The notes: generated by a model not told the origin, from the sequence alone. Positions 51,201 to 59,060 are shown, numbered from the stretch's first letter. The stretch is DNA of 64,000 bases from DATBMA01 sp036555105 (GCA_036555105.1 DATBMA010000031.1:34797-98796), one strand, 5' to 3'. Program-made: numbers and translations.

Positions 51201-51361
51201 ATGAGGCTGGTTGACCCGGCGATGTCGGCGAAGAGCACGCTGACCTGCTTGAGCTCGGCTTCATCCTCCGTCCGCGCCAAAGCGCCATGCACGGGTGCCC
51301 CACAGTTGGAGCAGAAGCGGTCGTTGGGGCGGAGCTCGCTACCGCAGGTGGCGCAGTTCAA
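48236..51361 (-). CDS. Zinc-ribbon, class III cyclase, AAA ATPase and TPR signalling protein
   Basis: A 1041-residue cytoplasmic protein. Order of domains: zinc ribbon with two CxxC pairs (residues 3-25), class III nucleotidyl cyclase (38-185) with both metal Asp residues in VLFADIAGST and ELGDGILAVFG, AAA_16 ATPase (230-480) with Walker A VVGEPGVGKTRLV and Walker B VILVEDLHWSD, and about 450 residues of TPR-like helical repeats. Such proteins are common in actinobacteria and probably make cAMP in response to an unknown signal. The start is TTG at 51361; TAGGCT on the minus strand is seven bases upstream, suggesting a leaderless mRNA, since GGAGG is only one base from the start. Confidence 0.88.
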   Translation of the reverse strand: MNCATCGSELRPNDRFCSNCGAPVHGALARTEDEAELKQVSVLFADIAGSTSLIESLDPEEAAALIGSVIRVMVKAVEQYGGTSLDELGDGILAVFGAPTSVEDHARRACEAGLEIPPGVTIATGGRAQVRVGIHAGETYVRAGRPTGLPLHVAARLQQMAEPGQIIITESTLRLAGAGLQAKPLGMREVRGVAEPLALFALEGVGPRRHDWEGRTAANRSPFVGREVEFAQLARAAARAKVGGGQIVAVVGEPGVGKTRLVHEFVQSLGDEFEVLETGASPYGGTTVYAPFLPLLANRLGVVASEATAADVARGVAGLGLSPDLAPALTSLFGSEDAAWRSLGPDLRRRRTREAIIEALAMPSGERPVVILVEDLHWSDSESQAVLDDLTTAIATRPILLLVTYRPEHTHRWAGLGHYREIWMEGLERDQAADLVASLVGNDPSVRSLERAILDRTGGVPLFIEETVGALAASGALEGTRGAYRSTTAGAGFDIPDTVQSVIAARIDRLDPVAKRTLQAAAVVGPEFSGDILSAMLGLPAGEIEEALGRLCDVDLINQKASDGSPEFRMKHALVRDAAYAGLPPSRRRELHRAALAALESSWRGGTDHLELLAQHAAAAGSWEAGARYARAAGERALDRVAYWEAVRLFELAIECLDELPKTDDNLRAAIEVRTRLRPAQSGAGSSFAAATQHLDQAEALARRLGDPAALLGVRTQQAYHLSVMGIREPAVQAGEEAIELATQIGERLGLAEARLALSQIYVFSGPPRLAVELLLPDVDFWTQEATFERHGQTGIRSVFALGHLATCFARLGQISEAMTRLDAASRIADAASRPFDLFYVSFVRGIVSSTIGEDEAAVINMRQALAVAYESDLRYMQDFSTPYLGLACAQDQLLAESHALLDHYSGGAGFGGLMEVTAALGRSLLARRQGAFGAAAEHADQAWTMARGQGYTLQQVQSLRSLALAHHGLGAQTRPLDWALAALESAIGHEMPTEQGRCHSALARIHSDRGDAAAAATHSEAARSIAAGLGLGSAMATDGL

Positions 51362-51382
51362 CCCTCCGAGCCTAGAAGCGGC

Positions 51383-52270
51383 TCATTGACCGTCTGGTTC
51401 GAAGGCGGCCGTGACCGTCAGCTCCTCGGTGCCTCGGACGATCGAAAGCACGAGCATGTCGTCGGCTTCGTCGATCGCCTGCTGGAGCTCGTCGAGACCG
51501 GTGATGCTGTGGGGGCCGGCGGTGACGATCAGGTCGCCTTGACGCATGCCGGCCTTGGCAGCGGGGCTGTCGTCCTCGACCCACCTCACCAACAGGCCGT
51601 CTCGGTCGGCCAGGCCCACTGCCCGCCGCAGCCGACCCGACATCTCGGGAGGGACCAGGCCAACCCCGAGGCGGTGGCGGCGCGATGCTTCTCCTTTAGC
51701 AAGCCGATCCACCCGCTCCTTGAGGGCCGCGTCGGTTGGAATCGCCAGGTAGAAGCCCGAACCCAGCCGATGGGTGTTGATCCCCACCAGCCTTCCATCC
51801 GGGTCGACGAGAGCCCCGCCGGAGGAGCCAGGGAGCAGCGGGGCGGTGTGCTCGATTCCCCCTCCAATCCGCCGGCCACGCGGGCCGCGGAATGCCCTGT
51901 CGATCCCCGAGATGTAGCCGAGTGTCACCCTCAGCCCGCGCCCGGCCGGGTTCGCCACTGCGATGACGGCCGAACCGATTCCGGGAATCGCATCGGCCCA
52001 CGGGGCGGGCTCGAGGCCAGACGTGTCAACTGAGATCACGGCAAGGTCGGCGTCGGGATCGGCTCCCACGACTTCACCTTCCCTGCGCTCGCCACCGACG
52101 AACACCGCCGTTGGTCCGTCGCCGCCCAGGTTGTGGGCATTGGTCAGGAGGCGTCCTTCTGCGATCACCACTGCGGACCCCTGTGACCTCCGGCTCCCCA
52201 GCCCGGCCACCGAATTCCCGATGGTCCCGGCGATCTCCGACAGTTCCCGGCCGATTTCCTGGATGGTCAT
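51383..52270 (-). CDS. Cytoplasmic HtrA-like trypsin-fold protease with PDZ domain
   Basis: A 295-residue protease. Catalytic triad: His in LLTNAHNLGGD, Asp in DADLAVISVD, Ser in PLLPGSSGGALVDPDG. A PDZ domain covers the C-terminal 90 residues (LLVRWVEDDSPAAKAGMRQGD). There is no signal peptide or membrane helix, unlike exported HtrA/DegP, so it probably acts in the cytosol. AAAAGGAGCGG precedes the ATG. It is divergent from an HxlR regulator across a perfect inverted repeat, so its expression is probably controlled by that regulator. Confidence 0.88.
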   Translation of the reverse strand: MTIQEIGRELSEIAGTIGNSVAGLGSRRSQGSAVVIAEGRLLTNAHNLGGDGPTAVFVGGERREGEVVGADPDADLAVISVDTSGLEPAPWADAIPGIGSAVIAVANPAGRGLRVTLGYISGIDRAFRGPRGRRIGGGIEHTAPLLPGSSGGALVDPDGRLVGINTHRLGSGFYLAIPTDAALKERVDRLAKGEASRRHRLGVGLVPPEMSGRLRRAVGLADRDGLLVRWVEDDSPAAKAGMRQGDLIVTAGPHSITGLDELQQAIDEADDMLVLSIVRGTEELTVTAAFEPDGQ

Positions 52271-52285
52271 GAGCCGCTCCTTTTC

Positions 52286-52312
52286 TAGTCACTTGCGACT
52301 TGCAAGTGACTA
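52286..52312. promoter_or_regulatory. Perfect 11-bp inverted repeat, probable HxlR operator
   Basis: TAGTCACTTGC (52286-52296) and GCAAGTGACTA (52302-52312) are exact inverse complements separated by five bases (GACTT). It lies in the 73-base gap between the divergent protease and HxlR genes and overlaps TATA-like sequence (TATACA at 52311-52316), so a bound dimer could block both promoters. This is the most symmetrical element I found in the window. Confidence 0.8.
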
Positions 52313-52343
52313 TACACAGGGCTTTTGACGGTACGATTCGGGC

Positions 52344-52766
52344 ATGCCAAATCAGCCCTCCGGGCCCCTCGACGCCGCCTTGGCCCGGGTCGGCGACCGC
52401 TGGACGATGCTGGTGATCGACGTCTTGCAGCGGGGACCGGCCCGCTTCAACGACCTGGCGGAGTCCTTGCCCGGCATCGCCCCCAACACGCTCAGCGCGC
52501 GGCTCAAGAAGCTCGAGGAGGACGGGATCGTGGTGGCCCGCCTCTATTCCGAGCGGCCCCCTCGCTCTTCCTACCAACTGACGGCACCGGGGACGGAGCT
52601 GGCTGGTGCGCTACGTCTGTTGAGTGCTTGGGGGGCACGCCACTCACAGGGCGAGGCCATCCGGCACGAGGCCTGCGGCACGCCGATGGAGCCTCGCTGG
52701 TACTGCCCGACCTGTGACCGCACCGTCGACGAGCCAGGCGAGCCCGGCGAGGTCATCTACGTCTGA
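52344..52766 (+). CDS. HxlR-family regulator with a possible zinc-binding tail
   Basis: A 140-residue winged-helix regulator. Residues 8-90 follow HxlR: LARVGDRWTMLVIDVLQRGP, RFNDLAESLPGIAPNTLSAR and LEEDGIVVARLYSERPPRSS. The last 40 residues have HEACGTPMEP and YCPTCDRTV, a Cys/His set that could bind zinc and is not in classical HxlR proteins of about 110 residues. It probably regulates the divergent protease gene and itself through the inverted repeat at 52286. The ABC exporter genes on the other strand are tail-to-tail with it. Confidence 0.88.
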   Translation: MPNQPSGPLDAALARVGDRWTMLVIDVLQRGPARFNDLAESLPGIAPNTLSARLKKLEEDGIVVARLYSERPPRSSYQLTAPGTELAGALRLLSAWGARHSQGEAIRHEACGTPMEPRWYCPTCDRTVDEPGEPGEVIYV

Positions 52767-52772
52767 CTGCGC

Positions 52773-53561
52773 TCACGAATAACGGGTGACGAAGCCGCGC
52801 GACCTGAACACCTTGAGCATGACGGCGGCGAACCACACGCCTAATGCGAGCGCCACCGCGGTCCCGATGATCGCCACCCTGATCTCATCCAGCGGCAGGG
52901 GCCGCCCGGCGAGCACCTCGTGCACTGCGGCGAAGATGTGTGTCGTGGGCAGCAGCAGGCTGATACGCGCCACTGCGGGCGGCAGCGCCTCCACGGGGAA
53001 GAACACACCCGATAGGGCGAGCACCACGTAGTTGATCCCCCAGGTGAGGATGTCGGCGCTCGTCCCGAATCGGAGGATGCAGCCGATGACGAGGAAGGCA
53101 ACCGCCCATCCGTTGACGACGAGCAGCGCCGAGATGGGCACGACCGCCCACCCGAGCTCGGTGAGATCGAACCCGTATAGGGCGATGGTGGTGATCGTGA
53201 GGGTGATCAGGGTCAGGGCCAGCTTCACGAGGCCGTAGACCGACACCCCTGCCATGTACTCGACGGGGGTGACCGAGGTGGTGAGCACATTGAGGAGGTT
53301 GCGGGTCCATGTCTCCTCCATCAGCCCGAGCGAGCCGGTCATCTGCACCTGGGTCAAGGTCCAGAACAGGACCAGGCCGGCCAACAAGAACGGCACGGCG
53401 GCCAGCCCATTGGGGTCGGTCTGGGCGATGAACACCCCGAGCGATCCCCACAACAGAACATCCATGATCGGCCAGAAGGCGATCTCGAACCATCGATGGG
53501 GCGAGCGCCACAGCACCAGCCAGTGCCTGCGCACCACCGCTTTGACCCGGGTGAGGTTCAT
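52773..53561 (-). CDS. ABC-2 type exporter permease
   Basis: A 262-residue membrane protein with six helices: WRSPHRWFEIAFWPIMDVLL, LNVLTTSVTPVEYMAG on an inside loop, and SGVFFPVEALPPAVARISLLLPTTH between the last helices. It forms the channel for the ATPase encoded upstream; the ATG overlaps the ATPase stop by four bases. The N-terminal 46 residues of the longer open frame lie in the ATPase gene. Confidence 0.9.
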   Translation of the reverse strand: MNLTRVKAVVRRHWLVLWRSPHRWFEIAFWPIMDVLLWGSLGVFIAQTDPNGLAAVPFLLAGLVLFWTLTQVQMTGSLGLMEETWTRNLLNVLTTSVTPVEYMAGVSVYGLVKLALTLITLTITTIALYGFDLTELGWAVVPISALLVVNGWAVAFLVIGCILRFGTSADILTWGINYVVLALSGVFFPVEALPPAVARISLLLPTTHIFAAVHEVLAGRPLPLDEIRVAIIGTAVALALGVWFAAVMLKVFRSRGFVTRYS

Positions 53562-54310
53562 GACTCCTTCTTCCTGTGAGCCTCGGCCACGGCGAGAAAG
53601 GCGCCTTCCAGGTCCTCGACATCGAACTGGGTGGCGATGTCGGCAGGTGAGCCGTCGGCCACGATCGCACCGCGGGAGATCAGGATCACGCGCTCGCACA
53701 GAGTCTCGACCTCGCGCATGTTGTGGCTGGTGACGAGGAGGGTCATGTCGTCACGGGCGTGGAGCTCGAGCAGGGCCGTGCGGACCCTCCCTGCCACCTC
53801 GGGATCGAGGCTGGCGGTCGGCTCGTCGAGCACCAACAGCGTCGGGCCATGCAGCACCGCCTTGACGATCCCCACCAGGGTGCGCTGGCCGGAGGACAGT
53901 TCCTGGCCCCGGCGATCGGCCAGCTCGGCGAGGTCGAAGTGGGCAATCGCCTCGTCGATGACCTGGTCCGGCTTCTTGAGCCCGGCGAAGCCGGCAAATA
54001 GCTCGAGCGACTCCCTGACGGTGATGTTCTCCGGCAGGGGGAGGTAACCCGCCACGAACCCGACTCGCTCCATCGCCTTCGAGCGGCCTTTGGGCAGCCG
54101 ATAGCCGGCGATGTCGATCGTGCCCTCATCAGGGGTGATCGCACCAAGCAGCATGAGCAGGGTCGTGGTCTTGCCGGCGCCGTTGGGCCCGAGCACGCCC
54201 ACCTTCGTCCCTGGTTGCACGACCAGGTCGATGTGGTCGACGGCGAGAGTGCCCTTGAAGCGCTTCACCAGGCCCCTGGCCTCGACCACCGGACGTGCTG
54301 GCTGGTTCAT
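53558..54310 (-). CDS. ABC exporter ATPase
   Basis: A 250-residue ATPase. Walker A GPNGAGKTTTLLMLLGAI, signature LSSGQRTLVGIVKAVL (Gly of LSGGQ is Ser), Walker B LLVLDEPTASLDP, and switch HNMREVE. The N-terminal motif VEARGLVKRFKGTLAVDHID is typical of exporter ATPases. It energises the ABC-2 permease downstream; the transported compound is unknown. The exporter pair differs in sequence from the DrrAB-like pair at 13937. Confidence 0.92.
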   Translation of the reverse strand: MNQPARPVVEARGLVKRFKGTLAVDHIDLVVQPGTKVGVLGPNGAGKTTTLLMLLGAITPDEGTIDIAGYRLPKGRSKAMERVGFVAGYLPLPENITVRESLELFAGFAGLKKPDQVIDEAIAHFDLAELADRRGQELSSGQRTLVGIVKAVLHGPTLLVLDEPTASLDPEVAGRVRTALLELHARDDMTLLVTSHNMREVETLCERVILISRGAIVADGSPADIATQFDVEDLEGAFLAVAEAHRKKES

Positions 54311-54423
54311 CCGTGCTGATTCTGCCTGTGCGGGTGCGGACTCAGCGCCGCATTTAGGTCCAGGCCATGAGTAGCAATGGGTGGTCGTGTACCGTCGCCC
54401 GGGTCATCGAGGAGAGGCTCCGA

Positions 54424-55101
54424 ATGTCGCGAAAATCAGCCTGGCTGGGGTCGATCCTGCTGGCCGCGGCGGCTTGCAGCAGCTCCAGCACGACCTCGAC
54501 CTCACTGGTCCCGACCGAGACCACCGCCCCCACGGCGACCACCGAACAGCCGACCACCACTGCTGGGGCGGGCCCGACGACCGAGGTCGTGCCCGAAGGG
54601 GAGATCCCGCCTGCCGGGGATGGCATCGTCCTCGCCCCTTACGGGACCGAGAACGAGACCGCAGGCGAGATCAGGGTTAGGTGGTACAGGTCCACCGTCA
54701 GCGGCAACTACGTGGCCGTCTACAGCGGGCCGGGCGTTGCCGACTCGGGGCCTCTCTGCCCGGGCAACTCGATCCAGGTAGCAGCCACCATCCTCTTCCC
54801 TTCCAATGCCTCATCGATCCCTGGGGGCTGTGAAGGCTTCACGACCCCTGAAGCTCACATCTCGTCTTGCGACGGCGGGGTGTGGATTTACGAGACGCTG
54901 ATCCCGGGCGACCGCCAAGGGACGCTGTGGGGCAAGGTGGAGTGGCTGTCGTCCAGCGGTCAGGTGACGGGTTTGACGTCATCCACCGACACCGAAACCG
55001 TCACGGCCGAGTTCGATCCGACCCTCATTTCGTACTCTGTGCCAGAGGGCATGACCTCGGACGGCTCGGCAGTGATCGTCTGCGGGGCAGTCGGCTCCTG
55101 A
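54424..55101 (+). CDS. Secreted lipoprotein of unknown function
   Basis: A 225-residue lipoprotein. The signal is MSRKSAWLGSILLAAAAC with the lipidated Cys at about 18, followed by a Ser/Thr linker (STTSTSLVPTETTAPTATTE) and a beta-rich soluble domain. That domain has four Cys in pairs (LCPGNS, GCEGF, SSCDGG, VCGAV), suggesting disulfides outside the cell. GAGGAGAGG lies upstream of ATG 54424, which I prefer over the longer frame from 54367. I do not recognise the domain. Confidence 0.65.
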   Translation: MSRKSAWLGSILLAAAACSSSSTTSTSLVPTETTAPTATTEQPTTTAGAGPTTEVVPEGEIPPAGDGIVLAPYGTENETAGEIRVRWYRSTVSGNYVAVYSGPGVADSGPLCPGNSIQVAATILFPSNASSIPGGCEGFTTPEAHISSCDGGVWIYETLIPGDRQGTLWGKVEWLSSSGQVTGLTSSTDTETVTAEFDPTLISYSVPEGMTSDGSAVIVCGAVGS

Positions 55102-55215
55102 AAGAGACGCACCGAGTGCAAAGTCAAGAGACTTCGCTACCTGAAGCGGAGGCGCAGGTCTGCGTACCCCGGTAAGTGAGCACCACGTATTGGATCCGCG
55201 CGTAGCCTGGCCGAG

Positions 55216-56670
55216 GTGAAGTTCGCCGAGCACGAGCCGGTCCTGCCGGTCAACTTCGAGCCGGTGTCCAATGGCGAGTACCTGCCCGAGGTTCCCGACC
55301 CCCTCAGGCTCGAGATGGAGCGGAGGGCCCATGAGCTGACCGCGGACAGCGCCGCGCGTCTTGGAGTCAGCCGCAGGACCTTTCTGCGGTCGCTCAGCGC
55401 GATGGCGGCCACCCTGTGGACGATCGACTCGGTCACCGCCAATGCGCTGGGAATCCCCGCCGGCTGTTGGTATCCGATGACGAAGGAAGCCTGCATCGAC
55501 GAGTCCGCTGCCACCGGGCTGTTCGCCGACGTCGACTTCGTGTTCGATGTGCAGGGCCATCTCCTCGAGTACGAGCTCGACCCATCCACCGCCGGTGACT
55601 GGTTCTGGGGCCGGCAGTTTCCGCAGGCTCGCTGCGAGGACGAGGACGACCCCCGTGCTTGCTTCACGATGAATCATTTCCTGGAGGAGGTGTTCGTCCG
55701 ATCCGACACGACCATGGTCGCGCTCTCCGGCCTGCCGATCCTTCCGGAGGGGAGCCCTCTGCCGGCCGAGCTCATGGAGGAGACGAGACGGGTGGTGGCC
55801 GCCCTCTCTGGCGACGAACGGGTGCTGGTCAACGCCCAGGCGCTCCCGCAGGTGACCGAAATCGATGCATTGCTGGAGGAGATGGATCGAACCGTGGCAG
55901 AGAACGAGATCCATGGCTGGAAGACCTTCACCCATTTCCCGGTGGGGATGCCTTGGCGCCTGGATGACCGTGACCCCGATCTGCCTCAGGTGGCCGGGCC
56001 GTTCCTGCAGAAGCTGGTCGAGCTGGGGACGCCAACGCTGTTCGTCCACAAGGGTTTGTCGGATGGGGCGCGGGCGGGCTCGCCCGAAGACATCGGCCCG
56101 GCGGCCATGGCCCATCCCGACGTTCGCTTTGCCGTCTATCACTCCGGCTTCGAGGTGGCACATCGCGAGGGGCAATACGCCCCAGAGCCGGCCAGGGGCG
56201 TCGACCGGCTGGTCAAGTCGCTCGCCGATGCCGGTGTGGGGCCAGGGTCGAACGTCTACGCGGAGATCGGGTCGACCTGGTGGCACCTGATGCGTCGCCC
56301 CGACGAGGCCGCCCATGTCTTGGGCAAGTTGCTGTTGGCGGTAGGTGAGGACAACCTGCTCTGGGGCACCGACAGCATCTTCTATGGCTCACCACAGAGT
56401 CAGATCGATGCGTTCCGCGCGTTCGAGATCCCGGCCGCGTGGCAGGAGCGCTTCGGTTACCCCGCGCTGACCGCCGAGGTCAAGCGCAAGGTCCTGGGAC
56501 GGAACGCGGCGCGCCTGTACGACGTGACGCCGGTCACGTCGTCGGCCGTCTTCGGCAAGGACGAGATCGAGGAGGCGAGGCGAAGCCACCCTGTTCCCAA
56601 TCTCACATGGGGCCCGAAGACCAATCAAGCCGTTCGCCAGTTCCGCGAGCACCACCAGGGATGGCCATAA
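55216..56670 (+). CDS. Tat-exported amidohydrolase-2 family protein
   Basis: A 484-residue protein. An unusual N-terminal extension (about 50 residues) precedes a Tat-like motif GVSRRTFLRSLSAMAATLW, then a TIM-barrel metal-dependent hydrolase of the amidohydrolase-2/ACMSD-like group: DVQGHLLEYEL, HGWKTFTHFPVG, TLFVHKGL, FAVYHSGFE and LLWGTDSIFYGSPQSQI. It would hydrolyse or decarboxylate a small substrate outside the membrane. TAGCCT at 55203-55208 is seven bases before GTG 55216. A hairpin terminator follows. Confidence 0.82.
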   Translation: MKFAEHEPVLPVNFEPVSNGEYLPEVPDPLRLEMERRAHELTADSAARLGVSRRTFLRSLSAMAATLWTIDSVTANALGIPAGCWYPMTKEACIDESAATGLFADVDFVFDVQGHLLEYELDPSTAGDWFWGRQFPQARCEDEDDPRACFTMNHFLEEVFVRSDTTMVALSGLPILPEGSPLPAELMEETRRVVAALSGDERVLVNAQALPQVTEIDALLEEMDRTVAENEIHGWKTFTHFPVGMPWRLDDRDPDLPQVAGPFLQKLVELGTPTLFVHKGLSDGARAGSPEDIGPAAMAHPDVRFAVYHSGFEVAHREGQYAPEPARGVDRLVKSLADAGVGPGSNVYAEIGSTWWHLMRRPDEAAHVLGKLLLAVGEDNLLWGTDSIFYGSPQSQIDAFRAFEIPAAWQERFGYPALTAEVKRKVLGRNAARLYDVTPVTSSAVFGKDEIEEARRSHPVPNLTWGPKTNQAVRQFREHHQGWP

Positions 56671-56677
56671 CGGCAAA

Positions 56678-56702
56678 GCCGGACTCCCAGGCGGAGTCCG
56701 GC
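56678..56702. terminator. Bidirectional hairpin terminator after the amidohydrolase gene
   Basis: GCCGGACTCC (56678-56687) pairs perfectly with GGAGTCCGGC (56693-56702) around CAGGC. The convergent gene ends at 56719, so both transcripts can stop here. Confidence 0.8.
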
Positions 56703-56718
56703 TCTGCGCAAACTGCGT

Positions 56719-57063
56719 CTACAGGATCAGCACGAGGGCAAACGTGATCGCGGCGGCAAGGCCCACGATGGCAAGCACCGTCGGCACCACGACCCGGGTC
56801 GTCCACGCCGTGTCCTTGGCGTAGTTTCTCCATGCCAGGAGCCCGAATGCGGCAGCGAGGAACAGACCGGCCGCGATGAACATCCCGAAGTACCAGGCTT
56901 CGGCCAGCCCACCGAGGAACCAGTCCGCGGGCACGTAGTACATCCACGCGCCGACACCGGCTGCCACCGCCCCAGCGACCCCAAGCACCCATTCGGTGAC
57001 ATGAGCACGCTCGGCCGGCATCCGTGTGACCCCCGTCATTGGCGTAATGCGGATGGCCGTCAC
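56719..57063 (-). CDS. Three-helix membrane protein, unknown
   Basis: A 114-residue protein with three hydrophobic segments (about residues 26-42, 60-76 and 89-113). Charged loops include AWRNYAKDTAWTTRV. A strong ribosome site AAAGGAGGT lies seven bases upstream of GTG 57063, so I place the start there and not at 57072. No recognised family; it could be a stress-related small membrane protein, since Hsp20 lies next to it on the same strand. Confidence 0.6.
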   Translation of the reverse strand: MTAIRITPMTGVTRMPAERAHVTEWVLGVAGAVAAGVGAWMYYVPADWFLGGLAEAWYFGMFIAAGLFLAAAFGLLAWRNYAKDTAWTTRVVVPTVLAIVGLAAAITFALVLIL

Positions 57064-57202
57064 AGAGATCACCTCCTTTCATCGACGCTCCCTTAGCGGG
57101 ACCGTCGGAGACATCATCCGGCTTCGGTGGCCGGGCTGCCAGGGCCTTTCGACCGTTCTCGGAAGGACGAGAGCCTCGGGGCGAGTGATGGGCAACGAGG
57201 AT

Positions 57203-57233
57203 GAGGGAGGCCGCAGAGATCGCAGCCTCCCTC
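57203..57233 (-). terminator. Hairpin terminator after hsp20
   Basis: GAGGGAGGC (57203-57211) pairs perfectly with GCCTCCCTC (57225-57233). It lies about 20 bases beyond the hsp20 stop on the minus strand and upstream of the membrane-protein gene's ribosome site. Confidence 0.7.
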
Positions 57234-57252
57234 GATGGCTTCTCCAAGATCG

Positions 57253-57681
57253 TCAGGTCTTGGTCGAACTCACCGGGATCTTCCTCGGCTCCAAGGGTTG
57301 GGTCTCCTCAGGGAGAACCACCGTGATCGTCAAGACCCCGTCGACATACGACGCCGTGATCTTGTCGGCGCTGACGCCCTCGGGGACCGGGACTCGTCTG
57401 ACGAAGGAGCCGTATCGCCTTTCATGGACGACACGATCGTTGCTGGTCATCTCTCTCTCCTCGGACTTCTCACCACCGATGGTGAGGTAGTCGTCATCGA
57501 GAGTGATCTCGACATCCTTGTCAGGGTCGATCCCGGGCAGCTCCGCCGTGACGATCAGCTGGCCCTCCTTGCGGGCGACATCAACCGATGGACGGAATTG
57601 AGCCTCCGTCATCGCGCCAGGAAATCTGAACAGACTGTCCCAATCGCGCTCCAGGTCGATCAGCCTCCACAGTTCCGGCAT
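57253..57681 (-). CDS. Hsp20/alpha-crystallin small heat-shock protein
   Basis: A 142-residue chaperone that holds unfolding proteins. FRPSVDVARKEGQLIVTAEL starts the alpha-crystallin domain, IDPDKDVEITLDDDYLTIGGE is its middle, and ASYVDGVLTITV contains the A-x-x-x-x-G-V-L motif. The tail KIPVS carries the I-x-V type dimer motif. ATG 57681 follows GGAGGTGACTGGT; upstream TTG/GTG codons are less likely starts. No HspR or CIRCE site is visible upstream. Confidence 0.92.
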   Translation of the reverse strand: MPELWRLIDLERDWDSLFRFPGAMTEAQFRPSVDVARKEGQLIVTAELPGIDPDKDVEITLDDDYLTIGGEKSEEREMTSNDRVVHERRYGSFVRRVPVPEGVSADKITASYVDGVLTITVVLPEETQPLEPRKIPVSSTKT

Positions 57682-57937
57682 ACCAGTCACCTCCAATCTC
57701 GAGCCGTAGGCATCTATGACTGATGGCTCGGCTCAGCAGCCTTTGATCTCAGCCTGCGACCAGGAGGTGGGAGCCCGCCAGGGCATTTGGACCCATTGTG
57801 GGCCCTTTGTGGTCAGCCGCACGGACATCCGTGGAGGCCCTGAAACCGCATCTCCCGAGTCGGGCTATAGACCACCGGGAGAGCGAGAATCGGGTGCCCG
57901 GCTAGGGTCGGAGCAAGTCCAACGTGGAGGGTGAGTG

Positions 57938-58372
57938 GTGCAGATCAATCCCTATCTCAACTTCGACGGCAACTGCGAGGAGGCGTTCAACTTCTATCAG
58001 AAGGTGTTCGGCGGCGACGTAACGATCAACCGGTTCTCCGAGATGCCCGGCGACCAGCCAGGGCCGGAGGCGGACAAGGTCATGCACGCCGAGCTGCCAC
58101 TCGGTGACGGCCAGAAATTGTTCGGGTCGGACCGGCTCTCGTTCATGGGTGCCACCACCCTCGGCGACAATGTCCAGATCAGCATCAGCCCCGTCTCCTC
58201 GGAGGAGGGGAGCCGGCTCTTCGCCGGTCTGGCTGACGGTGGTGAGATCACCCAGCCCTACGAGAAGGCTTTCTGGGGGGCAGAGTTCGGGATGTGCGTC
58301 GACCGCTTCGGGGTCCGCTGGCTGGTCAACTACGACGAGATCGGAGAGGACGCCAGACGGGCCGGCGGCTGA
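57938..58372 (+). CDS. PhnB-like VOC superfamily protein
   Basis: A 144-residue protein with two beta-alpha-beta-beta-beta units of the vicinal-oxygen-chelate fold: INPYLNFDGNCEEAFNFYQK, VMHAELPLGDG, then QPYEKAFWGAEFGMCVDRFG and VRWLVNYD. PhnB and 3-demethylubiquinone-type relatives are usually of unknown enzymology. GTG 57938 is seven bases after GGAGG; another GTG lies one codon upstream. The DinB-like gene starts 14 bases after its stop. Confidence 0.88.
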   Translation: MQINPYLNFDGNCEEAFNFYQKVFGGDVTINRFSEMPGDQPGPEADKVMHAELPLGDGQKLFGSDRLSFMGATTLGDNVQISISPVSSEEGSRLFAGLADGGEITQPYEKAFWGAEFGMCVDRFGVRWLVNYDEIGEDARRAGG

Positions 58373-58385
58373 TTTCGGTCCGGAT

Positions 58386-59060
58386 GTGATCGGGGTCTAT
58401 CTCGAGGTCACCAAGCGGCGGACCTTCGCCGGCGCACTCGATTGGCCCGGGTGGACTCGACCGGGCAAGACCCCGGAGGCGGCGCTGGAGACCCTGGCCG
58501 ACTACCGCGCTCGCTACGCGACGGTCCTGAAGGCGGCCAAGATCAGACCCCCCGGCCCACAGCCCTTTGATTTGGCCGAGACGCTGGAGGGAGACGCCAC
58601 CACCGAGTTCGGCGCTCCCGGCCGCCACCCATCCGCCGATTCCGTCCCGCTCTCGACCGCCGAGGCCAAGCACCTGATCAGGATCTGGCGGGCGTGCTGG
58701 GAGGCGTTGGATCGGGCCGGCCAAGCGGCTCCCCCCACCTTGGCCAAGGGGCCCCGGGGCGGCGGGAGGGACCGTGACGCCATCCTGGCTCATGTTGTGG
58801 GGGCTGATCAGGCCTATGCCCGCATGGTCAGGCTCAAGTCGTCGAGTCTTCTCAACGCGGCTTTCGATCGAGGACCGGAGGCCATCCACCGGCCCGAGGT
58901 GGCTGCGGAAGTCGAGGCCCTACATCAGGGGATGATCGAGGCGGTCATGGCCGGCGCGGTCGGCGAAGGGGCCGACTATCGGTGGCCCGCCCGCTACCTG
59001 GTGAGGCGCTCGGCCTGGCATGCCCTCGATCACGCCTGGGAGATCGAGGACAAGAGCTAG
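58386..59060 (+). CDS. DinB-like/maleylpyruvate-isomerase-like protein
   Basis: A 224-residue, mostly helical protein. The N-terminal 60 residues (VYLEVTKRRTFAGALDWPGW) resemble a HicB-like short beta fold. The C-terminal 140 residues look like a DinB four-helix bundle with conserved His in ILAHVVGADQAYARM and in SAWHALDHAWEIED, the HxxxH pattern that binds a metal. It may be a mycothiol-dependent enzyme, but that is only inferred. The open frame extends to 58104 inside the previous gene; GTG 58386 is the first sensible start. Confidence 0.7.
   Translation: MIGVYLEVTKRRTFAGALDWPGWTRPGKTPEAALETLADYRARYATVLKAAKIRPPGPQPFDLAETLEGDATTEFGAPGRHPSADSVPLSTAEAKHLIRIWRACWEALDRAGQAAPPTLAKGPRGGGRDRDAILAHVVGADQAYARMVRLKSSSLLNAAFDRGPEAIHRPEVAAEVEALHQGMIEAVMAGAVGEGADYRWPARYLVRRSAWHALDHAWEIEDKS

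Noticed and set aside
57716..57934. 72-residue plus-strand open frame before the PhnB-like gene
   Set aside because: Poor start context, no domain and low-complexity composition; probably untranslated upstream sequence.
57682..57937. Heat-shock operator (HspR HAIR or CIRCE) upstream of hsp20
   Set aside because: No CTTGAGT/ACTCAAG or TTAGCACTC/GAGTGCTAA pair was found in the gap.
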